Shown in pieces: positions 17,031 through 25,066 of a stretch of 49,450 bases of DNA. The DNA is taken from the IMG/VR virus record IMGVR_UViG_3300021962_000169, positions 1 to 49,450 of that record. One strand, written 5' to 3'. The translations under genes were made by a program, and so were the position numbers. The stretch comes from a virus. The notes beneath the pieces are model-generated. The model had not been told where the DNA came from. It did not search any database and worked only from the letters and a program-made list of their open reading frames with translations. How positions within the stretch are numbered: the first letter of the stretch is position 1; each line of letters opens with the position of its first letter.

Positions 17031-17689
17031 TGAGCAAATATTATGTTCTAGTGGCTGGTAAAGGAGCCACCAGTAGACAAAACGTTGAAGCGTTAATGGA
17101 AGACCATTACTACGCAAAAGGCGATGGCGGAACTGTTGTAATCGCTATTGAAAAAATGGCAACACCATCACAGGTATTTGTTGCACAGTTTGCTAAAGAT
17201 AAAAACAAAGAGATAGTTCTGGTTGCAAAGCCAGACGCTGACTTAGGCAACATGCCTGCCGCATCAGTAGTTCATGATGATGAGCCAATTAAAAAATCTG
17301 TAGAGATAGTTGCTGGCGCGGACACATCTGCGTTCCTTCTTTGGGATGACGGGGATGAAGCATCGCTTGCAGTATTGGCATCTTGTAAGAAGGCGGGCAT
17401 CCCTTGCTATGACTTGATTAACGGGCTGTCAGAGATAACACCATCTGAAACTCTTAAGGAGCCAGAGCCAACCCTATTCCCCCAAGCTGAGATGGTCACA
17501 GAAAGCGAGGAGACCGATGAGGAGGAAGAAGAAGTCGACGAGGAAGAAGCCACCGAAGAAGACGACGACGAAGAGTACGAAGACGACGAAGACATTGAAG
17601 ATATCTATGCGGGAATCGAAGCGATAGCTCGGGTCTTCGCCAAGGTATTCATCGAGGAGTGGAAGGCCCAGAGTGGCCCTAAACCCTAA
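17030..17689 (+). CDS. Unrecognised protein with an extremely acidic C-terminal tract
   Basis: A 219-residue protein. Residues 1-130 look like an alpha/beta domain with several strand-helix units (YYVLVAGKGATSRQNVEALM, VVIAIEKM, FLLWDDGDEASLAVLASCKKAGIPCYDLING). Residues about 155-190 are almost entirely Glu and Asp, and the last 28 residues form a helix (IEAIARVFAKVFIEEW). Possible roles include DNA mimicry, metal buffering or binding a basic partner; nothing in the sequence decides among these. The ribosome site AAGGAGGT is folded in a hairpin. It overlaps the next gene by 17 nt. Confidence 0.65.
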   Translation: MSKYYVLVAGKGATSRQNVEALMEDHYYAKGDGGTVVIAIEKMATPSQVFVAQFAKDKNKEIVLVAKPDADLGNMPAASVVHDDEPIKKSVEIVAGADTSAFLLWDDGDEASLAVLASCKKAGIPCYDLINGLSEITPSETLKEPEPTLFPQAEMVTESEETDEEEEEVDEEEATEEDDDEEYEDDEDIEDIYAGIEAIARVFAKVFIEEWKAQSGPKP

Positions 17690-18602
17690 GACCTTAGCTG
17701 TACTCCTACATATAGCCGTTTATGGGGCTCCAGAGGGCGTTAAAGGCCTTTCTAGGGACTTTGAGGTAGGTCGTGGGCAGATTGATTCTGCCCTGGCAGA
17801 ACTAGCCTCTATTGGCCTCGTACGGCTTTCTAACGGAAAAACGGCAAAAGGGACATTCTGGTACAAAGTGGAGATGACCCCAGAGGGCGTAGAGTATGCC
17901 CATAACTGGATGACTGGTAAGAAACCGTTAAGGGTTTTACCGAACGGTAAAACCCGAATCTCCATATCACTGAATAGCGATATAGCAGATACCTATAAAG
18001 CAGATATTCCATATAGCAGTGAGCAGTATGGCTTATATCCTTATTCAGTTAACCAAGGTGCGGAACAGAGTTCCGCACTAGACGGAAACGAAAAAATAGG
18101 AGGAATCATGAGCCTAGGCTCAACGCCAATAGACCCAGATGATTTAGCTGATGAGATGCGGAAAGACAAGGAGCGCAAGAAGCAGGAGCGCAAAGAGCAG
18201 TCAGAGGCACACTACAAGAACCGCCAGCGCATCCGCGCCAGTCGTGCTGTAGTTGACTGGTCGCCTGCCGATGTTGTTAACCACTTTGCCGAACAGGTAA
18301 AACAGATTTGGAACGTGGAGGATGTAGCGTTATCCCAACGACCTAAGTTGGTTAAGGCTATGGACCTGTTCCGTATAGACAACGACACCAACGGCGAGAT
18401 TGATAAGTATCTTATTGATGCTTACATATCGACAAAAAAGTTTGATAAGACTAAGTTATATAACCCAGAAGAAATCTTCTGGGGCTTTATCAACTGGGCT
18501 CCGTCAAAGGTTGGCGAAGCCAAGCGCTCTGTAAAGGAAGAAGACCTAGATGCTGTTGCCATTGCACGAGCAAAGAACCGAAAGCTGTTAGGGTTGAACT
18601 AA
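17673..18602 (+). CDS. Winged-helix protein, putative replication initiator / helicase-loading partner
   Basis: A 309-residue protein with GTG start at 17673 inside the end of the preceding gene. Residues 1-75 form a winged helix (LLHIAVYGAPEGVKGLSRDF, then GRGQIDSALAELASIGLVRL and a TFWYKVEMTPEG wing). The centre is a low-complexity linker followed by a Lys/Glu coiled coil (about 165-190). The C-terminal 110 residues are helical with WSPADVVNHFAEQVKQIW. Winged-helix proteins immediately before a DnaC-like ATPase commonly act in origin binding or helicase recruitment. Its stop overlaps the next ATG (TAATG). Confidence 0.65.
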   Translation: MALNPKTLAVLLHIAVYGAPEGVKGLSRDFEVGRGQIDSALAELASIGLVRLSNGKTAKGTFWYKVEMTPEGVEYAHNWMTGKKPLRVLPNGKTRISISLNSDIADTYKADIPYSSEQYGLYPYSVNQGAEQSSALDGNEKIGGIMSLGSTPIDPDDLADEMRKDKERKKQERKEQSEAHYKNRQRIRASRAVVDWSPADVVNHFAEQVKQIWNVEDVALSQRPKLVKAMDLFRIDNDTNGEIDKYLIDAYISTKKFDKTKLYNPEEIFWGFINWAPSKVGEAKRSVKEEDLDAVAIARAKNRKLLGLN

Positions 18603-19288
18603 TGTACAAAGTAGAAGAGCAAAAAGTTCGTCGCAAGATGTGGATTAAATCTTCCAACATCCCTAAAGCACGACTTGGTTGGACACTAGATGACTGCGTT
18701 GATACTGACCCCGAAGACATCGAACAGATACGTGGTTGGATTAGTTTGCTAGACCAAGGCGTTAATGTAAGAGCCTCTGGTAGCAGGCACTGTGGCAAAG
18801 GATTGATGCTTGCAGGTAAGCCAGGACGTGGTAAATCAACGGTGGCTGTTGCAACCATCCAAGATATCATGCGGCTTTCCCCTCCGTCTGCCTTTGATGT
18901 AGAGGACGGCCTAACACTTATCCGTCCTTGCTACTTTATGACCTTCAATGACCTGCTTGCATTATCAGGTCAGATGATGGATAGCCCGACAGACTGGGAG
19001 GAGGTCCTCTACTATGGTCTCTTAGGTGAAGCGCACGACTCCTATAACGTCAGAGTCCTAGTGATTGACGATGTAGGTAAGGAGCACGCCAGCCTAAGTG
19101 GGTGGCAGAAGAACGTTCTGCATCATGTACTACGTACACGGTTCAACCTTGGACTGCCAACCATAGTAACCACTAACGTCAGTCTTGACGACTGGGGTAG
19201 TCTTTACGGAGATGCTACTGAAAGTTTTGCTAAGGAAGCGTTTATGTATTTGCCTATGGTTACTAACAAAGGAGACCTACGAGAATGA
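18602..19288 (+). CDS. DnaC-like AAA+ helicase loader
   Basis: A 228-residue AAA+ ATPase of the DnaC/DnaI type. Walker A is GKPGRGKST at residues 72-80, Walker B is VLVIDDVGKEH around residues 152-162, and sensor 1 is TIVTTNVS about residues 197-204. The approximately 70 N-terminal residues would be the helicase-interaction part, with Cys near position 64. It sits five bases or fewer from both neighbours in the operon with the DnaB-like helicase (20000-21226), consistent with loading that helicase onto phage origins. Confidence 0.88.
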   Translation: MYKVEEQKVRRKMWIKSSNIPKARLGWTLDDCVDTDPEDIEQIRGWISLLDQGVNVRASGSRHCGKGLMLAGKPGRGKSTVAVATIQDIMRLSPPSAFDVEDGLTLIRPCYFMTFNDLLALSGQMMDSPTDWEEVLYYGLLGEAHDSYNVRVLVIDDVGKEHASLSGWQKNVLHHVLRTRFNLGLPTIVTTNVSLDDWGSLYGDATESFAKEAFMYLPMVTNKGDLRE

Positions 19289-19593
19289 GCAAGGTAATGG
19301 AAACTAAACTAGTACAAGTGTTTCTTAGTCAAACACAGTCGCCTGGTCCTGGTATCTATGAAGTATCAGTAGACGACAACAACAAGTTGTACTGCACCTG
19401 CCCTGGTTATCAAGGTCGTAGCACCTGTAAGCATGTTAAGTTTGTAAGCGCACGTATCAAAGCAAACGGTGGCGACAACTACCCACTAGAGTTTTCTAGT
19501 CGTGCGTCTAAAGATGACATCAGTAATGCCCGTTCATCAAAAGAAGCCTTCAGGGAGTTTGTAATAAACTTCGGTAAGATAGAAGTCTTTTAA
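19285..19593 (+). CDS. Small SWIM zinc-finger protein
   Basis: A 102-residue protein with a SWIM motif CxCx(n)CxH: LYCTCPGYQGRSTCKHV (about residues 32-48), preceded by the usual YEVSVDDNNK strand. SWIM domains bind DNA or proteins and often accompany SNF2 or recombination factors; in this operon the partner may be the helicase machinery. The C-terminal half is helical. The ATG overlaps the previous stop by 4 nt and the TAA overlaps the next ATG. Confidence 0.8.
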   Translation: MSKVMETKLVQVFLSQTQSPGPGIYEVSVDDNNKLYCTCPGYQGRSTCKHVKFVSARIKANGGDNYPLEFSSRASKDDISNARSSKEAFREFVINFGKIEVF

Positions 19594-20003
19594 TGAAGAA
19601 TGGGGATATCAGTAACGAACTCCCCAGAAGGATATTAGTTACCACAGACATTATTATGGATGTGGAGATGACAGTAAAGCGTAAGCTTTTAGTAATCCCA
19701 TCCGTAAAAGTAAATAAAAAGTTTAAACGTGATGCTTTGTCCTATTTGTATGTTTTTACAACTAGGGCAGGTTTCACGCTTGAATTAGTATCATTTGAAT
19801 ATGATAACGATACGTTATCTGAAACTATGGATGCACTTGACAACATGGGTACTAACCCATTTAGATACTACACGGCGTATGAATCGGACAAACACTTGCT
19901 CAGCGAACTTCCCTATCGACCTGAAGTAGTTGGCGTTGTTGATGTAGACTCTCGCCTCCTACGTTACGGACACTGGGGAAGGACATTCGCTGACTTACAA
20001 TGA
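19593..20003 (+). CDS. Unrecognised protein, possibly a degenerate HAD-like fold
   Basis: A 136-residue protein of unknown family. The pattern is alpha/beta: RKLLVIPSVKVNKKF, AGFTLELVSFEYDNDTL, and LPYRPEVVGVVDVDSRLLRYG. The last segment (VVGVVDVD then a Gly/Trp loop) resembles the C-terminal Asp loop of HAD phosphatases, but the catalytic N-terminal DxD is missing, so an enzymatic role is doubtful. It lies in the replication operon, starts at the ATG overlapping the previous TAA, and overlaps the helicase start by 4 nt. Confidence 0.6.
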   Translation: MKNGDISNELPRRILVTTDIIMDVEMTVKRKLLVIPSVKVNKKFKRDALSYLYVFTTRAGFTLELVSFEYDNDTLSETMDALDNMGTNPFRYYTAYESDKHLLSELPYRPEVVGVVDVDSRLLRYGHWGRTFADLQ

Positions 20004-21226
20004 ACAACGAACTACGACTATTAAGTAAAGTATTAGAGAGCCGCGACCTCGCCCCATTATTTGACCGTGGTGTTAAAGACGCATGGTTTGTAGATGGTGA
20101 AGTAAGACGTGTATGGGTTTTTGTACGCGACCATTTTTCTAAGTATGCAGAGTGCCCAAGCCTTGATGTAGTAACGCAGAACTTCCCATCATGGAAACAG
20201 CATGAGTCTCCTGACGCCCTAGAGTATTTAATTGACAGCGTTGTTGCTGCACGACGTTCCTCTTCATTCTTAAAGATGATTGAGTCTGCAGCTACTACAT
20301 TTGGTGCTACTAAAGACCACGAAGAGGGACTGCGTATAGTTCAGGCTGGCATCATCGGTTTAGAAGAGGACGGCCTAGGTAAGACCAGCGATGTAAACCT
20401 TATTGATGAACCACAGAAGCGTTGGGATGAGTACACCTTCCGTAAGAACAACCCAGGTTTACTTGGAACAGCAACGGGGTTCCCTAGCGTTGACCAAGTT
20501 ACTGGTGGTCTACAACCTGGTCAGTTAATTGTGATTGTTGCTCCACCTAAAACTGGTAAGTCAACAGTTGCATTACAGTTTGCACAGAACGTTCACCTAC
20601 AAGATAAGTCTGTTATGTTCCAGTCATTTGAAATGAGTAACCACGAACAGCAGACTCGTTACGATGCTATGCGAGCACGCATCTCTCACACACGTCTTAT
20701 CAATGGTTTGCTTGACCAAGAAGAAGAAGCAAGATACCAAGCAAAGCTACGTTCTATGGAGAACATGCGTAAACCGTTTTGGTTGGTTGACTCCGCTAAT
20801 GGTTCAACAGTCTCTGGTATTTCTAGCAAGTTATCAGTGTTGCACCCAGAGATTGTATTTATCGACGGTGTGTACTTGATGATTGATGAGCAGACTGGTG
20901 AAGCCAATACTCCGCAGGCCATTACTAATATCACTCGTTCCCTAAAGCGCATGGCACAGAAGTACAAAGTTCCTGTAGTTATTACAACTCAGGTACTTAA
21001 CTGGAAGATGCGTAAGGGTCAAGTAACTGCTGACTCAATCGGTTATTCATCTTCCTTCCATCAGGATGCTGACGTTATCTTTGGTCTACAGCGTGAAGAC
21101 GAAAACGTAGACGACACTCGTATCTTGAAGGTGCTAGAAAGCCGTAACTCTGGACGTATGGAGATATCGCTTATCTGGGATTGGAGCACAGGTACCTTTA
21201 GGGAGATTGACTCAAATGACATCTAG
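20000..21226 (+). CDS. DnaB-like replicative DNA helicase
   Basis: A 408-residue RecA-fold helicase. The N-terminal 130 residues are helical, then GTATGFPSVDQVTGGLQPGQLIVIVAPPKTGKST (Walker A APPKTGKST, residues 181-189), VMFQSFEMS (the DnaB H1a-like element), VFIDGVYLM (Walker B) and VVITTQVLNW; the C-terminal region has SFHQDADVIFGLQRE, the DnaB-type H4 segment. It should form the hexamer that unwinds the phage fork, loaded by the DnaC-like ATPase and primed by the next gene. The ATG overlaps the previous TGA. Confidence 0.93.
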   Translation: MNNELRLLSKVLESRDLAPLFDRGVKDAWFVDGEVRRVWVFVRDHFSKYAECPSLDVVTQNFPSWKQHESPDALEYLIDSVVAARRSSSFLKMIESAATTFGATKDHEEGLRIVQAGIIGLEEDGLGKTSDVNLIDEPQKRWDEYTFRKNNPGLLGTATGFPSVDQVTGGLQPGQLIVIVAPPKTGKSTVALQFAQNVHLQDKSVMFQSFEMSNHEQQTRYDAMRARISHTRLINGLLDQEEEARYQAKLRSMENMRKPFWLVDSANGSTVSGISSKLSVLHPEIVFIDGVYLMIDEQTGEANTPQAITNITRSLKRMAQKYKVPVVITTQVLNWKMRKGQVTADSIGYSSSFHQDADVIFGLQREDENVDDTRILKVLESRNSGRMEISLIWDWSTGTFREIDSNDI

Positions 21227-22127
21227 CATTGAGGACACTCTAGAAGTTCTAGGTCTAAAGGTTGTATCAATAAGAAACAGCGAGATACAACTGCACTGCC
21301 CTGCTCACAAGGAACGTACAGGAAAAGAAGACAATAACCCATCATTTTGGATTAATGGTGAGAATGGTTTATTTATTTGTTTTTCTTGTCACTGGAAAGG
21401 TGGCCTACAAACTTTAGTTAGATACTTAGGTGGTAGCACTGATGCTATAACAGATATAGATTTAACTGTTGACAGGCTTACCGCCCGTATCAAACAGCTT
21501 ATTGAAGGCGATAAACCTAAGAAGGAAGAGTACGCCCCAATACATGAGTCAATGCTTCACGCTTTCAAAGAGGTACCCCAAGACATTTCTTTGAGTAGAG
21601 GTTTATTACCTGAGGCAGTAGCTAAGTACGGTGTTAAATGGAACTCTAACCAAGGCAACTGGATTATCCCTATACGAGACCCTATGACTAACAAGTTGTT
21701 GGGTTGGCAAGAGAAGGGTCAGAAGACTCGGTACTTTAAAAACACAACAGGTGTTAAGAAGAGCGAAGCCCTATTTGGATACGAGCACTACAAAGGTGGA
21801 GACATGATTATCCTCGAGTCTCCGCTAGACGTTATCCGTTTAGCGTCGGTCGGCATCCAGGGTGGTGTTGCTACCTATGGTTGCGCTGTCTCTGATACTC
21901 AGTGGAGCATGATTAGAGGGGCAACCAGACCTATCTTTGCGTTAGATAATGATGATGCTGGTCGGGCTTGTACAGAGGATTTAAGGTTTAAAGCCATGGA
22001 TATCGGACTATCGTCTTGGTTTTTTAATTACGCACAGACTGACCAAAAAGACGTGGGCGGTATGTCGCGTAAGGAAATAGAGTGGGGTTTGCAAAACGCT
22101 AGACACATACTAGGATTCATGCCATGA
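21216..22127 (+). CDS. DnaG-type primase (CHC2 zinc finger plus Toprim)
   Basis: A 303-residue primase. I chose ATG 21216 because GGGAG lies 10 nt upstream; TTG 21207 is too close to that site. The zinc finger is C28-x2-H31...C55-x2-C58. The Toprim domain carries the catalytic Glu (MIILESPLDV, E201) and DxD region (ALDNDDAGR, D244/D246). It is about half the length of bacterial DnaG and lacks the helicase-binding C-terminal domain, as in many phage primases. The start lies inside the helicase gene's end, an 11-nt overlap. Confidence 0.92.
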   Translation: MTSSIEDTLEVLGLKVVSIRNSEIQLHCPAHKERTGKEDNNPSFWINGENGLFICFSCHWKGGLQTLVRYLGGSTDAITDIDLTVDRLTARIKQLIEGDKPKKEEYAPIHESMLHAFKEVPQDISLSRGLLPEAVAKYGVKWNSNQGNWIIPIRDPMTNKLLGWQEKGQKTRYFKNTTGVKKSEALFGYEHYKGGDMIILESPLDVIRLASVGIQGGVATYGCAVSDTQWSMIRGATRPIFALDNDDAGRACTEDLRFKAMDIGLSSWFFNYAQTDQKDVGGMSRKEIEWGLQNARHILGFMP

Positions 22128-22318
22128 GCAGCAGTGCTAAGTGGATGGATGCAGGTCCTCTGCGCGATTATCTAGAAAAGGTCGCAGCAGATAACAAAGA
22201 GCGTGCTAAGTACTGCTCGTTCTGTGATAAGCCTACTGCAGACCATTGGGAAGCATTAAGAGGTTCACCCACTTTAATTAGGGCATGCAAAGAGTGTTGC
22301 CCAGAGGAGCACGGATGA
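22124..22318 (+). CDS. Small zinc-ribbon protein
   Basis: A 64-residue protein overlapping the primase stop by 4 nt. Cys pairs CSFC (about 31-34) and CKEC (about 56-59), with a terminal Cys and His, indicate a zinc ribbon. The N-terminal helix MDAGPLRDYLEKVAADNKER is charged. It may modulate the primase/helicase complex or transcription, but no family is recognised. It overlaps the nucleotide kinase start. Confidence 0.65.
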   Translation: MSSSAKWMDAGPLRDYLEKVAADNKERAKYCSFCDKPTADHWEALRGSPTLIRACKECCPEEHG

Positions 22319-22848
22319 TTATTGGATTAACAGGCTACGCACAAGCAGGTAAAGATTCCGTAGCTAACATACTGGTAGAGAATTACGGGTACCAACGAGT
22401 CGCTTTTGCTGACCCCATACGTGACCTGTTGTACGCCACTAATCCTATGCTCAAAGAAGGCTACAGAGTTCAGGGGTTGGTTGACGTATACGGGTGGGAC
22501 AGAGTTAAGGTTGACTATCCCGAAGCTAGACGCCTTCTTCAAGACCTAGGTGTTGGTGCCCGTAAAACCTTTGGAGATATGTTCTGGGTACAACAAGCGC
22601 TTCGTCAGGTTAACCCTGAGGGAAACTACGTTATTACCGACGTCAGGTTTCCAAACGAAGCTAAGGCCATCCGTGAGTATGACAACGCTCAGATTTGGCG
22701 CATAAAGCGAACTGGCATTAGCGCAGTAAACTCACATGAGTCAGAGTCTGCAATGGACGGCGAAAGCGTTGACCAGATATTTCTCAACAATGGTACGCTT
22801 GAGGACCTACAGGTCTTAATTAGTACACGGATGAGAGCTTACGTATGA
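22315..22848 (+). CDS. Deoxynucleoside monophosphate kinase-like protein
   Basis: A 177-residue P-loop kinase. ATG 22315 with AGAGGAG at 22303-22309 is chosen over an upstream in-frame ATG (22285). The P-loop is GYAQAGKDS (residues 7-15). The rest has VAFADPIRDLLYATN, GVGARKTFGDMFWV and YVITDVRFPNEAKAIREY, the pattern of T4 gp1-like dNMP kinases that phosphorylate dNMPs to dNDPs for replication. It is coupled by overlap to both neighbours. Confidence 0.88.
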   Translation: MIIGLTGYAQAGKDSVANILVENYGYQRVAFADPIRDLLYATNPMLKEGYRVQGLVDVYGWDRVKVDYPEARRLLQDLGVGARKTFGDMFWVQQALRQVNPEGNYVITDVRFPNEAKAIREYDNAQIWRIKRTGISAVNSHESESAMDGESVDQIFLNNGTLEDLQVLISTRMRAYV

Positions 22849-23063
22849 TGCAGTATTGGTCTTGGATATTAGCCACAATTGGCGTAACTGGTATTTTCTT
22901 TGTAGGTAGAAAGACTATCTGGGGATGGTTAATCCTCTGTCTCAATGAGTGTCTTTGGATTGTCTACGCTTTAGTAACAGACCAATATGGGTTTATTGTT
23001 GCCGCTGTTGCCTACGGGATTGTTTACATTCGCTCTTACCTCCACTGGAGGAGAGACGCTTGA
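22845..23063 (+). CDS. Small membrane protein with three helices
   Basis: A 72-residue protein, almost all hydrophobic, with helices at about residues 4-20, 27-43 and 49-63 and a basic end HWRRDA. The aromatic pattern WGWLILCLNECLWIVYALVTD recalls small PQ-loop or SemiSWEET-like phage membrane proteins, but the match is by eye. It sits within the replication operon, which is unusual for a lysis protein. The stop overlaps the next gene's TTG. Confidence 0.65.
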   Translation: MMQYWSWILATIGVTGIFFVGRKTIWGWLILCLNECLWIVYALVTDQYGFIVAAVAYGIVYIRSYLHWRRDA

Positions 23064-24649
23064 CCTTTACAGGCACCCTTCTACCCTACCAACCTGAAGC
23101 CGTCGACAAGATGTGCGAGCGCGGTAGGGTTTTGGTTGCCTACGATTTGGGCTTAGGTAAAACTGTACTAACCATCGCCGCTATAGAAAGGCTGATGGAT
23201 ACCAAGAAAGTAAAAGAGCCTGGTCTTATAATTTGTCTATCCTCATTGAAATACCAATGGGCTGGGCAGATTGAGAAATTTACAGGTGGAACTTCTAAAC
23301 CTTTGGTCATTGATGGAACGCCAAAGAAGCGAGCAGAACAGTACGCCGAAGCTATGGACTGGCGGAATACGGGGATTGATTACATCATTCTTAACTACGA
23401 GCAGGTTGTTAACGACTGGGATACCATCAAAGACCTACCAAGAGGATTCGTCGTCCTCGATGAAGCCACAGCCATTAAGTCCTTCAAGTCCAAACGTTCC
23501 CGAGCAGTAAAGAAGTTAATCAATGCGCCATATAGATTTGCACTCACTGGTACTCCGATTGAAAATGGCAAGCCTGAAGAGCTGTATAGCATTATGCAGT
23601 TCGTTGACGCCAGCGTACTTGGTCGGTTTGATATCTTTGACGCTGCTTTTATCGTAAGAAACTCTTGGGGAGCGCCCCAGTACTACCGCAACCTATCTAC
23701 CCTTCACACTAAGATGAAGGAAGCTTCTGTACGTAAGGCACAGAAAGACCCAGACGTTGCACCTTATCTTCCAGATACAATTCACAAAGACCCTATGCAT
23801 ATTGTTTTTGATAGGGCATCATCCAAGTTATACACACGCATAGGTCAAGACTTGCTATCTGACCTCGATGAGGCACACGAGCTTTTTGGTTCTAACTTCA
23901 ACATCATGGCTCACTACGGTATGGAGTCTCGTCGTGGTGGTCCTGAGGATGAGATGCGCGGTCGCATCATGTCCAAGATTGGTGCACTCAAGATGCTGTG
24001 CTCTCACCCAGACCTGTTAAAGACTAGTGCTACAAAGTTTAAACTGATGAGTGGCGAGGGCTCTTCATACATTGCAGAGCTCGTAGATACTGGTGCGCTA
24101 GATGGGTGCAACCGCTCCCCTAAATTAGATTACCTAACACAATATGTTAAAGAGTTCTTAGACCAAAGCGACGATAACAAGGTTGTTATATTTGCTACCT
24201 ATGTTGATATGTTAGATATGGTTGAAGAAGCTTTAGGCCCTGAAATTTGTCGCAAGTACTCTGGGAGGTTAGATGCTAAAACTAAAGAACGTAACAAAAT
24301 TGACTTCAATACTAATCCCGATGTACGCGTACTTATTAGTTCTGACGCTGGGGGCTACGGTGTGGACCTTCCTGCTGCTAATCTGCTTATCAATTATGAC
24401 CTCCCTTGGTCTTCAGGCAGTGCGACGCAAAGGAATGGCCGCATCCAAAGAGCATCCTCTACCTGGCCCTCAATCGTAATTCAGGATTTGATTATCGCTG
24501 GCTCTATTGAAGAGCGCCAACACGAGATGCTTCAACAGAAGTCCTCTGTAGCCAACGCCATCATCGATGGCGAGGGTATTGAAGATGGTGATAAGATATC
24601 CATGACCGTTGACAGCCTCAGGTCCTACCTGACGAACGCCAACGTTTAA
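23060..24649 (+). CDS. SNF2-type superfamily II helicase
   Basis: A 529-residue SF2 ATPase starting at TTG 23060, with GGAGGAGA at 23047-23054. A longer in-frame ORF from 22949 exists but would run through the membrane-protein gene. Motif I is DLGLGKT (residues 29-35), motif II VLDEAT (D134-E135), motif III ALTGTPIEN, and the second RecA domain ends in GGYGVDLPAANLLINYD and QRNGRIQRAS (motifs V-VI). The opening LLPYQPEAV is a Q-motif equivalent. It probably remodels or branch-migrates DNA during replication and recombination, as T4 UvsW does. Confidence 0.9.
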   Translation: MTFTGTLLPYQPEAVDKMCERGRVLVAYDLGLGKTVLTIAAIERLMDTKKVKEPGLIICLSSLKYQWAGQIEKFTGGTSKPLVIDGTPKKRAEQYAEAMDWRNTGIDYIILNYEQVVNDWDTIKDLPRGFVVLDEATAIKSFKSKRSRAVKKLINAPYRFALTGTPIENGKPEELYSIMQFVDASVLGRFDIFDAAFIVRNSWGAPQYYRNLSTLHTKMKEASVRKAQKDPDVAPYLPDTIHKDPMHIVFDRASSKLYTRIGQDLLSDLDEAHELFGSNFNIMAHYGMESRRGGPEDEMRGRIMSKIGALKMLCSHPDLLKTSATKFKLMSGEGSSYIAELVDTGALDGCNRSPKLDYLTQYVKEFLDQSDDNKVVIFATYVDMLDMVEEALGPEICRKYSGRLDAKTKERNKIDFNTNPDVRVLISSDAGGYGVDLPAANLLINYDLPWSSGSATQRNGRIQRASSTWPSIVIQDLIIAGSIEERQHEMLQQKSSVANAIIDGEGIEDGDKISMTVDSLRSYLTNANV

Positions 24650-24722
24650 TGCCCCATAGCTCAGTTGGCAGAGCATCGCACTGTTAATGCGAGTGTCCCT
24701 GGTTCGAGTCCAGGTGGGGCAG
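24650..24722 (+). tRNA. tRNA-Asn (GTT)
   Basis: A 73-nt cloverleaf beginning right after the helicase stop. The acceptor TGCCCCA pairs fully with TGGGGCA; D arm GCTC...GAGC; anticodon stem TCGCA/TGCGA with loop CTGTTAA (anticodon GTT); T arm CCTGG-TTCGAGT-CCAGG. T1-A72 and discriminator G73 fit Asn identity. CCA is not encoded. Confidence 0.97.
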
Positions 24723-24726
24723 CGAT

Positions 24727-24802
24727 GCGGTTGTAGCTCAGTTGGTAGAGCGGCACCTTGCCAAGGTGCAGGTCGCGAGTTCGAGCCTCGTCAACCGCTC
24801 CA
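24727..24802 (+). tRNA. tRNA-Gly (GCC) with encoded CCA
   Basis: Acceptor GCGGTTG pairs with CAACCGC; D arm GCTC...GAGC; anticodon stem GCACC/GGTGC with loop TTGCCAA (anticodon GCC); discriminator T24799 followed by CCA at 24800-24802. It lies 4 nt after tRNA-Asn. Confidence 0.96.
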
Positions 24803-24803
24803 T

Positions 24804-24874
24804 TCCCCTCTCGTCTAACGGTAGGACAGAGCACTCTGGATGCTCTAATTGTGGTTCGAATCCATGGGGGGGAG
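24804..24874 (+). tRNA. tRNA-Gln (CTG)
   Basis: Acceptor TCCCCTC pairs with GGGGGGA (one T-G pair); D arm GTC...GAC; anticodon stem GAGCA/TGCTC with loop CTCTGGA (anticodon CTG); T loop TTCGAAT, with G-T pairs in the T stem. T1-A72 and G73 suit Gln. CCA is not encoded. Confidence 0.9.
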
Positions 24875-24881
24875 CTTTACA

Positions 24882-24900
24882 CCCAACGATAATCGTTGGG
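24882..24900. promoter_or_regulatory. Perfect 8-bp hairpin after the tRNAs
   Basis: CCCAACGA - TAA - TCGTTGGG. There is no T-run on either side, so it is not a clear terminator. It lies 4 nt before a candidate -10 element and may be a tRNA-processing boundary or operator. Confidence 0.4.
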
Positions 24901-24904
24901 CATG

Positions 24905-24910
24905 TACACT
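24905..24910 (+). promoter_or_regulatory. Candidate -10 element of a leaderless promoter
   Basis: TACACT ends exactly 6 nt before ATG 24917. The AGG just before that ATG is too close to serve as a ribosome site, so a leaderless transcript is likely. No convincing -35 is visible. Confidence 0.4.
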
Positions 24911-24916
24911 TATAGG

Positions 24917-25066
24917 ATGCCTAACTCACCTAAGACTCCTACGCGTACTATCCGCGTATCAGACCAGCTGTGGACAGCGGTCCAGAAGAAAGCTGCAGCT
25001 GAAAAGGTTACAGTGACCAGCATTATTATCGAAGCCCTTGAAGATTATATTAAAGTAGATAATTAA
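24917..25066 (+). CDS. Ribbon-helix-helix DNA-binding protein
   Basis: A 49-residue protein fitting the Arc/MetJ/CopG family. A short Pro/Thr-rich start precedes the ribbon strand RTIRVSDQLW, then helix TAVQKKAAAEK, turn VTVTSI, and helix IIEALEDYIKV. Such dimers bind short inverted or direct repeats in promoters, and may regulate the promoter at 25212 or their own. It follows the tRNAs and is immediately followed by another tiny gene (TAAATG). Confidence 0.85.
   Translation: MPNSPKTPTRTIRVSDQLWTAVQKKAAAEKVTVTSIIIEALEDYIKVDN

Noticed and set aside
17407-17595. Ser-rich open frame on the minus strand
   Set aside because: It is the antisense shadow of the Glu/Asp codon run in the acidic-protein gene; GAA/GAG/GAC read backwards give Ser and Phe codons.
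22949-23059. N-terminal extension of the SNF2 helicase
   Set aside because: The longer frame runs through the membrane-protein gene and has no ribosome site; TTG 23060 has GGAGGAGA at 5-nt spacing and begins right before the helicase domain.
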